A stretch of DNA of 64,000 bases from positions 10,721,001 through 10,785,000 of the forward strand of contig JAPYXD010000698.1 of the NCBI GenBank assembly GCA_030998225.1. The letters run 5' to 3'. The notes under the pieces were generated by a model that searched no databases, was not told where the DNA came from, and saw only the letters and a list, made by a program, of their open reading frames with translations. The position numbers were made by a program, and so were the translations under genes. Origin of the DNA: Diplolepis rosae. Lineage: Eukaryota; Arthropoda; Insecta; Hymenoptera; Diplolepididae. This document shows, piece by piece, positions 49,287 through 58,624 of the stretch (position 1 is its first letter; each line of letters begins with the position of its first letter).

Positions 49287-49738
49287 GATGGAAGACCGCT
49301 GTCGATCTTCCAGGGGAGAAGACCTAGGCAGATCTTCTGGCGAGGGAGAGAGATGGAAGACCGTTGTCGATCTTCCAGGGAAGAAGACCTAGGCAGATCT
49401 TCTGGCGAGGGAGTGAGATGGAAGACCGTTGTCGATCTTCCAGGGGAGAAGACCTAGGCAGATCTTCTGGCGAGGGAGAGAGATGGAAGACCGTTGTCGA
49501 TCTTCCAGGGGAGAAGACCTAGGCAGATCTTCTGGCGAGGGAGTGAGATGGAAGACCGTTGTCGATCTTCCAGGGGAGAAGACCTAGGCAGATCTTCTGG
49601 CGAGGGAGAGAGATGGAAGACCGTTGTCGATCTTCCAGGGGAGAAGACCTAAAGAGATCTTCTGGCGAGGGAGAGAGATGGAAGACCGTTGTCGATCTTC
49701 CAGGGGAGAAGACCTAGAGAGATCTTCTGGCTAGGACT
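49287..49738 (+). repeat. 65-bp tandem array inside the LTR, 7 copies
   Basis: GATGGAAGACCG recurs at 49287, 49352, 49417, 49482, 49547, 49612 and 49677, an exact 65-bp period. Each unit can form two small hairpins: GGAAGA with TCTTCC around CCGTTGTCGA, and AGAAGA with TCTTCT around CCTAGGCAGA. Copies differ at only a few bases, implying recent expansion. Confidence 0.96.
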
Positions 49739-50261
49739 TACCAGGATGTAGAGGTTGATAGCAGCAAAACTCAGCTTCTTCTCGAGCGACTTTATTGGGT
49801 CGAGGTTAAGAGCGTAGGCGAGACCTACACCCCGAATGAATCTCCCAGCGAAAACGCACCCTTTTATCTTGCTTCTCTCCCTTCGGTGGTTCTGTGGAAG
49901 GGGTCGATTTCCCCGACTTTTCTAGTGAAGTTTCCCTTGCTTGGACGTCTCTCGCACTTTCTAATTTTTTTCTTTGTTTTTTCTACATAGAGAGTCCCAT
50001 TGCTGGGCCCTGGTAGTGGGAGAACGTAAGGGTTCTCTAGCCACTCTGTACAAGTGCGAAAGAGAGTGATGAGAATGTCCAGTGGAGTGAGAGAGAACGC
50101 ATGCACAGCGTGTGACTCCTCGCTGAGCTGGTACTTGGTGCGAGTGCGAGAGAGCGTACCGAGGTATGGGAGAGAAGAAGACAGAGGACCTTTTATTCCA
50201 CTCTTGCCTAAGAGGTGGAAGGGCATGCTGTCGCCAGATGATGGTCAAGTAAGCGCCGTTC

Positions 50262-50325
50262 AAGGGAATGAGATTTTTCGTTATTTGAATAAAATATATT
50301 AAATTTTATAAAATCTCATTCCCTT
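50262..50325. repeat. Perfect 16-bp stem-loop at the LTR edge
   Basis: AAGGGAATGAGATTTT and AAAATCTCATTCCCTT are exact reverse complements separated by 32 AT-rich bases, just inside the LTR's U3 tip (right end). Confidence 0.93.
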
Positions 50326-50349
50326 CTATCGCTGTGCGTATAACAACTT

Positions 50350-50977
50350 TAACTAAAAATTCTTTCTGGAATGACAAAAAAAACACGTAACGATCGTATT
50401 TACGATCTTTTTTTTATAAAATCGATTCTTACCTTCGAAAAATGCATTTTATGCTATAAATATAAAACACTTCCATAGAAGTATCTTTACTTCAATTTTT
50501 CAAATGATATGATATAGTAACATGAATTTCTCTCAGTATACGTAATTTTAAGTCGAATTTTGAAAATTTCAGGCAGTTTTTCTCAAGTTTTAGATACGTT
50601 TATTCAAAAGCATTATAAATATCAAATAATATTTCGTTATACGTAATTTTATGGTGACTGTTCGACTACTCTTACACTGAAAATAACTCGGACTACTAGT
50701 GAAATCATAGTAAAATTAACTGAATATCGAGTAAACTTGGTAGCCAACGTTCAATTAACTGGTTCATTTTACCATTTTTTTTACCTTTACCCTATTTCCA
50801 CAAAATAAATGATTACATTTCTACACTATTAGAAATTTCTGCTGGAATTTCTCAAAACACTTTATACAGTTTTATGTAGTTACAATTTCGTGAAACTAAG
50901 ATAAATTTAACAAAATTCAGTTACGTTTCAATAAATTGAAGATAAAATGTTTTAATTTTCAGTTACAAATTACTTAA
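50350..50977. other. Unique AT-rich sequence
   Basis: No supported feature. Confidence 0.45.
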
Positions 50978-51189
50978 TATTAGGTGTACAACTTTGCTCC
51001 CGTCGTTTTTCGATAAATGGCTGCAGCGGTAAGTGCTGGTCGAAATAGGCAGATAAAAAATGTCACACAGTAATCTTGGATATCTGTCAACATAACGCCA
51101 GAACCACATTAGTGAATTTGTGTTTGCATAATTTTATTCTCGATCGAAAATGTCAGTGTTCGAGTCAAATTTTCGTCATTTGCGGGACT

Positions 51190-52058
51190 TATGGCGAGGC
51201 TGCTCTTAGTGAAAGAACATGTCGTGAGTGGTTTCAACGCTTCAGGAGCGATGATTTTGATGTCGAGGACCGGCATGGCATGGTGGTGGAAAAGAGAAAA
51301 TTTTCTAAGATTCCGAACTAAAGGCATTACTTGCTGAAGAAAACGCTTCAAAGCCATGGGAATGATTCAGAAGCAAGGAAATTGGGTTCCGTACGAGTTG
51401 AAGCCGAGATATCTTGAACGGCGCTTCTTTTCTAGTGAATAGCTGTTTCAAAGACAAAATCGAAAGGGATTTTTCCATCGCATTTTGACGGACGACAAAC
51501 AATGGGTACACTGCGATAATCCCAATCGCAGAAAATCATGGTGGAGGGCCGGACATGCCTACACGTCGACGACCAGACCGAATATTCACGGTGCCAAAGT
51601 TATGCTCTGCATTTGGTGGGACCAGCTCGGTGTGGTGCTGTTGAAACCGAGTGAAACCATCACAAGAGATCGGTATCGAAAGCAATTGATGCGTTCGAGC
51701 CGAGTATTAAAGAAGGAACGGCCACAGTACCAAGAGAGACACAACAAAGTTATCCTCCAGCATGACAATGCTCGGCCACATGTCGCAAGATCAGTTAAGA
51801 CATACTTGGAAACGTTGAAATGGGTGGTCTTACCCATCCGTCGTACTCTCCAGACGTTGCTCCTTCCAAATACCATTTGTTTCGATCGATGGCACACTGC
51901 CTGGCTCATCAGCATTTCCGCTCTTATGAAGAAGTCGAAAAATGGATCGATTCGTGAATCGCCTGAAAAGACGCATCGTTTTTTCGAAAGGCATCCGACA
52001 ATTACCAGAAAGATGGAAAAAACTAGTGGCTAGCGATGGACAGTACATTGAGTCATAA
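51190..52058 (+). pseudogene. Mariner DD34D transposase, several breaks
   Basis: Recognisable order: YGEAALSERTCREWFQRF (N-terminal helix-turn-helix, from 51190), then KAMGMIQKQGNWVPYELKPR, HRILTDDKQWVHCDNP (first catalytic D), NIHGAKVMLCIWWDQLGVV, VILQHDNARPHVA (second D) and SPDVAPSKYHLFRSMAHC. The third catalytic D is replaced by K, 34 residues after the second. Damage: a deletion and frame change between about 51300 and 51340 that removes part of the second DNA-binding helix; TAG at 51440-51442; loss of one base in a C-run near 51832; TGA at 51955-51957 (a conserved Trp position) and at 51964-51966; a further frame change before VASDGQY. The normal stop is TAA at 52056-52058. It cannot encode an active enzyme. 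Confidence 0.95.
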
Positions 52059-52110
52059 ATAGGAAATCACTTTTTGAGAATAATGCCTCAAATTTTAGGA
52101 TAAAACGGCG

Positions 52111-53240
52111 CACGGAAAAAATTTGTCGCTTAAAAAGTCATCGACTTTATGTAATACTTGTGGATAGGTTAGAAAGTCGACTAAATATTATGAACCTCCT
52201 TATTGAAGAATATGATAGATAATCGCTGAAAATGTAAAACGTAAATTCAAAAGTTTAAGTGACAGTCGCGGAAAATTCAAAACACCGTGGGTTTTATTTT
52301 TTCTAAACCAGGCATCGAAAGTCTAAGTGACAGTCGAAGAAAATTTTGAACAGTGTAAAAAAGAAAATATTATTTTCTGTGATATGATCCTGCACTTATA
52401 GTTAATTATTTTTCACTTTTACATTACCTATATAATCCTAATATGAACTTACTATTACATTTAACACTGTACATTACAGAAACGCAATTTTTTATAAACA
52501 CTTCGCAGCACCGAGAATCGAACACGCTCGCACGCATGCACGCATCCTAACTCACTTCTAATCGCACGCCTTAATCCGCATAGCCGATACATGTCGTGGA
52601 GACTTGTGTAAAATATTTGGATCACGTTCAGAGTTTGAAGGCACAACTAAAATAATAGATAAATTTCAAATTTGACGTAATACACTTTATCAAGGTAAAT
52701 ATATCCTTACTCGGAACTAATTCTTTAATGTACGCTTCAATTCAGATTCAAACGAAACCAAACGACACGTAATCTCAAAATCTAACCAAAATTATTACAA
52801 AAACAAAAAGCCTAGCCGCATTGTCTGCTGCGCGATGCTACGAATTACGTTTCTGCGCATCGCTTTTTGCGACTGTCGAGAAAATTTTAGAAGACGGCAT
52901 ATAAAATCTGATGGACTTTAGAATACAATTTACAAAACTATTTGTTTGAATTACCTTCATTTCAAATTATTCGATGGTCTTTTAAAATCTATGACAAATG
53001 AATCCAAAGATTATGAAACTTTTCATTACTTCTTAGAAAAGATCAGTTAGTGTTTAAAATACTTTTATAATAGTAAATACGCAACTTTTTTTCTTCGACC
53101 TGGTTTTCTAAAAGTTATTCGACTTTTTTCTACTATTTCCTAAAAGTCATTGAAACCTTACAAGACTTTCTCCGATTTTACTTTCCGTCCACGACTCTTC
53201 GAATAGTCCATTAAATTTTAAGCGACAAATTTTTTCCGTG
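52111..53240. mobile_element. CAC-type element C4 (1130 bp, CG duplication)
   Basis: CACGGAAAAAATTTGTCGCT then TAAAA at the left is mirrored by TTTTAAGCGACAAATTTTTT then CCGTG at the right. CG is repeated on both sides (52109-52110 and 53241-53242). It lies in the mariner 3' untranslated region, so it is younger than that copy. AGTGACAGTCG recurs inside (about 52257 and 52328) and a related CGACTGTCG occurs near 52870. The middle carries a tRNA-like segment on the minus strand. No transposase frame. Confidence 0.9.
52501..52602 (-). pseudogene. tRNA-Ser/Leu-like segment inside C4
   Basis: The minus strand reads CGGCTATGCGGATTAAGGCG, close to the D arm/box A of a type II tRNA, then ATTAGAAG where an anticodon loop would lie. 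A long variable region follows, then GTGTTCGATTCTCGG, which fits box B. Acceptor and T stems do not pair well. Probably a tRNA-derived relic rather than a working tRNA. Confidence 0.4.
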
Positions 53241-53347
53241 CGGAAGTAAAGTTATACACCTAAACTTCTCAACCTTTTATCTGAAAGATCCGTAACTTGA
53301 ACAGACAAAATTTCACGTTCCGGGTAATTGAAAATTCATTTGTAACA

Positions 53348-53484
53348 TATACTTACAGTTTTAAACGTCCATTGAACAATAAAAAATAAATATATTACAT
53401 TTTGCTTTACTAGGGCAAAATTTAATCATTACAAAAAAAAAGTATGTTTCATTGTTCAATGGACATTCTCAACTGTAAGTACAT
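53348..53484. mobile_element. MITE family M1, short copy C
   Basis: TACTTACAGTTTTAAACGTC and GGACATTCTCAACTGTAAGTA tips flank only about 95 bp, so this 137-bp copy has lost the common 120-bp interior. It sits 86 bp beyond the end of the mariner. Confidence 0.85.
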
Positions 53485-54204
53485 ATTTGTAACTTGAAAA
53501 TTTCGTAAATTTTAAAACATTTTCAAGAGTGTATTTCCTGATTTGTTATTTTATTTGCTCTCAAAATAATGAGGTCGTTCATTTTTACCGGTAAAATAAA
53601 GTCTGCTTAACCAGATACTTATCATGTTGCGTTGCTAATGGATAGAGGCATTTTCTCGGGTTTAAACTCAATTTCAACGGGCTCAGTTGCGCTAAAGTAA
53701 ACCTGTAAAATGAGGTCACGACAGGATAGGTACTTGAGGACTCGTGATAGCGAGTACCGGGCCGTGACATGTGAATACTTATCCACATTGACGTAGGTAA
53801 TGCGACGATGAGTGAGAAGATCTCTGAATCAGCTGAACCCGCATATTCCCTCATCCGCAATATGCACCAAGGTTTCTTCGTATCGTTATCTCTGTAGTAT
53901 AATGTTGATTTTTGCACTATACATATCTATGTTTGCCACAGGCCGAGATAAATCTAGTTCAATGAGACATCTCTCGTATGTGACGTAATTCCAGTCTCGA
54001 TAATTACGCGACTACACTTCGCGATCATTCTTGTTTGATATTTTGAAAAGTTTCTACCTATTGTCTTCTTAGTATGCTTGTGAAATGAGAAGACTGATTA
54101 ATTTTTTTTCTATGCCACTGTAATGAAATGATAGTCTTTGAGAAGTGACCTATTAGAAAATAAAAGTAATTTCATTTCATAAAAATGAAATCATGAAAAA
54201 TAAA
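53485..54204. other. Unique sequence
   Basis: A 110-codon minus frame at 53585-53917 has no recognisable domain and no splice support. The stretch is slightly GC-richer than the average here and could be regulatory. Confidence 0.4.
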
Positions 54205-54485
54205 AATTAAATTTACATTTGAAGAATTTGAAATCTTTCTGTGGAAAAAAGACGCTTTGACTGCGCTGGGATTCGAGCCCAGGTCTTTCGACCGGCAATA
54301 TTTTTTTCCACAGAAAGATTTCAAATTCTTTAAATTTGAATTTAATATGCATTTATTTGCGATATAAGAGTTTGAAATTGTCTACGAGTACACCTGTCGG
54401 CAACATATTTTATCTGATACGCGAATAGTGATTCTCCGATAATGTAGGCAGTGGCAGAAATTTCAAATTCAACTAATTAATTAAG
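54205..54485 (-). repeat. SINE-like family S, copy S3
   Basis: On the minus strand a T-arm-like CTGGG-CTCGAAT-CCCAG lies next to GCGCAGTCAAAGCGTC. The segment GAAATCTTTCTGTGGAAAAA occurs inverted on both sides of that core (about 54229 and 54300). The distal end has GGCAGTGGCAGAAATTTC, as in the 36.9-kb copy. Confidence 0.65.
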
Positions 54486-54756
54486 TTTACAATTTTTTTA
54501 ATCAAAAAGTTTTATTTTTGTCAAAATTGTGTATTTAGCGAAAGCTGGAATGATTTTTGTTGGATTGAGAGACTTCCAATTTCGCTGATAAATATCATAG
54601 ATATTTCCAAAAATAGACAAATTAATGTCATGTTATATATGAGCAACGTTGCGTTTTTTCACGTATGAATTCTCTTTTACTCTTTTTAATCTCCTCATTT
54701 AATTTGTATCGATTCGTTTGAAAATGTCGTTGATTTGAATAACTTAGACGGATATT

Positions 54757-54968
54757 ATGTACTTACAGATTTGAAAGTTCATTGAACGATGAGAAAAAAT
54801 TTTCTTTTCATACAAAATTAATTATTATGTCTATATTCAGAGCCTCTCAAATATACAGTCTGTTATAAAACATACGTTACTTTTGATGTAATGGGGAAGA
54901 AAGCATTAAATTATTTTCCAAAATATGTATCTTTCATCGTTCAATGAACGTTCAAAACTGTAAGTACA
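54757..54968. mobile_element. MITE family M1, copy D
   Basis: GTACTTACAGATTTGAAAGT and ACGTTCAAAACTGTAAGTAC tips, 212 bp. The interior is more diverged than copies A and B (AGAGCCTCTCAAATATACAG) and contains TTTTGATGTAATGGGG, which is not shared. Confidence 0.88.
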
Positions 54969-55494
54969 TGCGGATATTAATTTCGCGACCTGTACTGGGA
55001 ATTACTCTCTTCTCATAAATCGATGCAATAACGAGCTAGGTTGATTCGAGATGGTTGGTTATATCAAACGAGCCTTTCTGCATTTCAGTCACAGACTCTC
55101 CTTCATACCTATATTTCCCACTTCCTTTCACTGCATTATCAACTTTCTTTCTATTCCTTTTTCATCTTCTCTTCGCAACACAGTTCCTCTTTTGCGCAAA
55201 ATTATTGATGAAGGTTTTTCGAAATACCTTCGCGACACGGACTTTAATTACTTAATGTGCAACTACATTTCCGTACCAGTAAGTAAAGAACTTTTCTCGG
55301 AAGATGACAAAGAACGGAGGAAGCCACAAAGTTTTTTCTCAATCCATAGTTTTCTCAATTTTCCGCAATCAGGAACTGGAATTCAATGTTTCCTTGAATC
55401 GACTGTCGTTTTGCTTTCAATGATATAATGCTTCTTTATGAAGTGAGGTTATGTACTTGGAAGAAAAGAAATACGTACGTTGTACTTTATTTTT
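54969..55494. other. Unique sequence with an unsupported frame
   Basis: A 125-codon plus frame (55051-55428) is Phe/Ser-rich and not recognisable, and an overlapping frame covers part of it. I do not call it a gene. Confidence 0.35.
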
Positions 55495-55678
55495 ATCTTT
55501 TCACATTCTCATCATATGAGAAGGTATTGGTTTTATGTGAAAAATCACTTTCGGAATTTTCATAAAGTTTTACGTTTTTAGACCTCTTGAGTCAGAAAAA
55601 AACACTTTTTAAGAAAATTTTATTTTAATTTAAAAAAAATACTATTAGAAATCCAAAATTCAATTTCTTATCCATAAT
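55495..55678 (-). repeat. R156 family, left flank of TIR element E5
   Basis: Matches 17943-18050 (CATTCTCATCATATGAGAA, GGTTTTATGTGAAAAATCAC) and ends in CCAAAATTCAATTTCTTATC. The family then continues at 56433, so E5 interrupted a pre-existing repeat. Confidence 0.7.
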
Positions 55679-56432
55679 GTCTGCCGTCCAAAGTAAAAGA
55701 ACCGTTAACTGCATCTTGAGATTACTTGGTAAAAGTGCGTTAATGTCACTTAGCCTTTTTTCCCAGGAACGGCGCCCAAAAACTGCCTCCGATACTTTGG
55801 ACGAAAAAGGTTTACTGTAATCGATGATTTACGAAATCAAACGAAATGCCCTTAGCCTTCTTTGTCACAGGAAACGGACCTCCAACTAGAGCGTCTTCCT
55901 TTCTCTGGAAAGCGCTAAATGCATAAGGTTTTCCATTTTTGTAAAGTGGCTCACGTCCCGAAGCATTTCCCACGAAAGAGAGCGTCAATGGACATTGACG
56001 CTCTCCTAAATCTGTAACTGTGACGTATTCACAAGTGTTTCCAATATTGAGCCAACGGATGAAATAAGGGCATTTGCGCTTGAAAACACTGGAAAACGCA
56101 GCATAAATTCGAACTCGAAATTCATTTGTCAATATATATTTTTCTTAAATTTCAAGTTTTAATTTTTGCTGTAACGTCACGCTCCAGCCTTTTCGAGCGC
56201 AAGTGCCCTTATTTCATCTGTTGGCTCATTTTGTGTCAATTAACGATTTTTTCTCGAATACGATTTTTAATTCAGTTGGTCTTTTCGTTCTTTGTATTGC
56301 TGTAATAAAAAAACTAATGCAAATTTCAAACGCAGTTAAATGCAGAATTTCTTCAAGATTCTAATGATACAAAAAACTCATTTTCGTAAAAAATGTCAGT
56401 TAACGGTACTAAACTTTTACTTTGGACTGCAG
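55679..56432. mobile_element. TIR element, 754 bp (E5)
   Basis: TCTGCCGTCCAAAGTAAAAG then AACCGTTAACTG at the left; CAGTTAACGGTACT then TTACTTTGGACTGCAGA at the right. Inside are two more palindromes. GAGAGCGTCAATG/CATTGACGCTCTC are separated by 2 nt near 55977-56004. GAGCCAACGGATGAAATAAG near 56048 is mirrored near 56213-56232. A 106-codon minus frame (55812-56132) is open across these palindromes but has no transposase motif. Confidence 0.82.
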
Positions 56433-56780
56433 ATGTATGAAATACGAAAAAAATGTAAGAATGCAAAATTGTTCGTTTCAATTAGGTCTTCAAATTTTTT
56501 CTGACACAGTTTCTGATAAAATGTATATTTTTCGTTTCAATTCCAAAAAATACGATTAAAATTCAAAAATTCAATTTTTTAAACAAAATATTTGAGATAC
56601 GAAAAAACTGTGAGAAAGTATATTATTTGCCTAAATGGGGTCTAAAAACTCTTATTCGGACATATTCCGACAGGATGTACATTTTATGTTTTGATTTTAA
56701 AAAACAATATTGAAAATAAATACTTCCATTTTTTAACGAGAATATATGAGAAGGCATTAAAATGTAAAATTCTTAGCTTA
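56433..56780 (-). repeat. R156 family, right flank of E5
   Basis: Degenerate monomers with ATGAAATACGAAAAAA, ATTCAAAAATTCAATTTTTT, ATATTTGAGATACGAAAAAA and AAATGGGGTCTAAAAACTC. These are related to 18.4-18.7 kb and, inverted, to 30.4-30.9 kb. Confidence 0.65.
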
Positions 56781-57115
56781 AGTTAGGTTGACGATTGTTT
56801 TTCCTTATAAAGTATTTGGAAGAAAGTAAATTATTTTAGTCATGTACTTTATTAAACAGTTATATTAATATATACAGAAAATCGAGCGTGAAGCGCGAGT
56901 ATCATGATGAGAATGTGTTTCTTAAGGCCGATAGAGCTTCAAGTAAAATGAAACTCGTTTTTTCATTCGAAATAAAAAAAAAATTAGTAACTTTCAGAAA
57001 ATGTAATTCACATCTACAATATTATAAAATTAACTTAATTATCAATATCAAATTACAAGAAATAAACTTTAATGTATGCGAAGAATATAAGACCGAGAGC
57101 GACGATCGAATTGTA
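56781..57115. other. Unique AT-rich sequence
   Basis: No supported gene. The open frame beginning at 56888 runs into the neighbouring MITE. Confidence 0.4.
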
Positions 57116-57336
57116 TGTAACTGCCGTTTGCAACGTTTATAAACAACACCACAAAACCAAAATTCCGTCATCTGCAAATAAAATTTAAAATAATTTTCAA
57201 TTAGTTTATATTTTCGGGTATAAATTTTCAAAATGACAATAGAAGTATTAATCAGTCAATCAGTCAAAAAAGAACAAATCATAATTGAAAACAAATTTTA
57301 TCTCCTTGGCTATAAACGTTGCAAACGGCAGTTACA
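57116..57336. mobile_element. MITE family M3, copy 2
   Basis: TGTAACTGCCGTTTGCAACG then TTTATA at the left; TATAAACGTTGCAAACGGCA then GTTACA at the right. The TIRs are about 26 bp and almost perfect, in a 221-bp element. Its interior is inverted relative to copy 1 at 47436-47657. Confidence 0.92.
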
Positions 57337-57716
57337 TCGAATCGCGCGCTCAAATTTGCGAGCTGCGCGCGAAGCATGCGATGAGGATGTGTCCCTGAAG
57401 CGGGCAGATTTTTTTCAGGACACTTCTAAAGAAAAATACACATATATCCTGCCTCGACTCAATTAATAATTCTTAGAGCATTCTGCCATTTTACATATTT
57501 TGGAGTTGTTAATTGTTTATTTGTATATACCAGGCCTCACAGTCCCTTTGGGATAAAAAATATGGTGTATAGGGACCTTTTTTACGCTCATAGGGTATAT
57601 TTTTTAACAAAAATTAGGTATAAAAGAAAGTTATTGAAAAGAATAAACTCTTGATAAAATGTAAATAAAGACGTAATACTTTTTATTTCAGTAAGTAATA
57701 AATATATTCAAACTAA

Positions 57717-57826
57717 TTAGTTGAGTTTGAAATAGCAGTCGACCGGTAATCAAAAGACTTGGGCTCGAATCCCAGCGCAGTCGAAAGCGTCTTTTTTTCC
57801 ACAGAAAGATTTTCAAATTCTTTAAA
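57717..57826 (+). repeat. SINE-like family S, copy S4
   Basis: Begins TTAGTTGAGTTTGAAAT and continues GTCGACCGGTAATCAAAAG. The T-arm-like TTGGG-CTCGAAT-CCCAG follows, then CGCAGTCGAAAGCGTC, a T-run, CCACAGAAAGATTTTCAAAT and CTTTAAAT. It is cut on its right by element C3. Confidence 0.7.
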
Positions 57827-58420
57827 TACACTGAGAAAAATGGATCATAAAACCTGGATGTTAAAAGTAAAGATAGTATTCGGTAACATAAAATATGTTA
57901 AAGCGTATGATCTATAATCTTTACCTAATATATAAAGATATTACTAAACATAATCTCCAGATGTTACATTCTTATAATCTTCAGAAAATAATTCATAACA
58001 TCTGCAGATAATAAACCTACACTGAAAAACTTTTCGTTAGAGTAAATGGTAAGATTGAATGAAGGTTTAGTACAATAGTGTTTTAAAATGAGGAAACCCG
58101 AGGTTTTATTACATTTATTCATATTATGGCATCGAAATTCAATATAGTCATAACAGTCTTTAAAACGTGTAGAAGAAAAATTAGTATTTTAAATACCAAA
58201 TATTATGAATCGCCATTCGAAAAATAAAGAGTACTAAAAAATGATATTATGATTACTAAGTTTTCTAAAAATAAATTTAATAAGTCGAACACTGAATATT
58301 ATAACCTAGAAACCACATTTGAAAAATTCATATTATGAATATGAACTTGCCAGAAACCTTGCGACGAGCAGCAAAAATCAAAACATTCATTCTCGGTTTT
58401 TCGTATAATTCATTTCAGAA

Positions 58421-58482
58421 TGTCGTCCGAGTGCTTCCGACGTTATCCGAATAGCTCCGTAGACTCGAATCCAAGTCTGCCC
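58421..58482 (+). pseudogene. tRNA-Ser/Leu-like segment a in C3
   Basis: TCGTCCGAGTGCTTCCGACG resembles a type II tRNA D arm (GTC/GAC stem, GAG, box A). GACTCGAATCC 35 bp later resembles box B, within an AGACT/AGTCT stem. No proper acceptor stem, so probably a relic. Confidence 0.35.
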
Positions 58483-58526
58483 AATTCAGTAGTGGCTTAT
58501 AAGCGACATTTATTTCGGAATATAGC

Positions 58527-58624
58527 AAGCGAGAATAGCCGAGAGGCTTTAGGCGTTAGGAATGCGTTTAGTTAATGTAGATATAGGTAGAGTTAGAGGG
58601 TTCGAACCCAAAAGCGAATTCTGA
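58527..58624 (+). pseudogene. tRNA-Ser/Leu-like segment b in C3
   Basis: TAGCCGAGAGGC is a consensus box A, with the three-base GCC/GGC D stem typical of tRNA-Ser/Leu (GCC, GAGAGGCTTTA, GGC). GGTTCGAACCC at about 58599 is a consensus box B. The interval of about 60 bp allows a long variable arm. Anticodon and T stems are imperfect. Either a decayed tRNA or a tRNA-derived (SINE) head. Confidence 0.5.

Larger units (their letters stand above)
49010..50345 (-). mobile_element. Solo LTR, 1336 bp, with ACTT target duplication
   Basis: The segment starts TGTTACGG and ends ATAACA, so the tips are TGTTA..TAACA. It is bracketed by a 4-bp direct repeat ACTT (49006-49009 and 50346-50349). It is far more GC-rich than its surroundings. 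On the minus strand a TATA-like GATAAAAGGGTGCG (about 49859-49872) is followed about 75 bp on by CCCAATAAAG (about 49790-49800). That order, U3, R, poly(A) signal, U5, suggests the LTR is on the minus strand. A 4-bp duplication is typical of Ty3/gypsy-type integrases. There is no internal gag-pol, primer-binding site or second LTR, so this is a recombination-derived solo LTR. The 100-120-codon minus frames at 49864-50263 lie in U3 and look incidental. Confidence 0.78.
50981..53262 (+). mobile_element. Broken mariner (DD34D) with nested insertion
   Basis: TAGGTGTACAACTTTGCTCC at 50981 and AGTAAAGTTATACACCTA at the right end are inverted mariner tips, with TA at each edge. Removing the 1130-bp insertion at 52111-53240 (plus one CG) leaves about 1.15 kb, a normal mariner length. 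The transposase between the TIRs is a pseudogene. Confidence 0.9.

Noticed and set aside
49864..50263. Minus-strand frames of 100-120 codons
   Set aside because: They lie in the U3 part of the solo LTR, overlap each other in different frames and have no domain signature.
53585..53917. 110-codon minus-strand frame
   Set aside because: No recognisable motif, no splice or promoter support, and codon use is not distinct from background.
55051..55428. 125-codon plus-strand frame
   Set aside because: Phe/Ser-rich, with another open frame covering part of it. No family resemblance.
55977..56004. Perfect 13-bp palindrome as a miRNA or terminator
   Set aside because: The loop is only 2 nt and it lies in a TIR transposon. 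Better explained as transposon structure.
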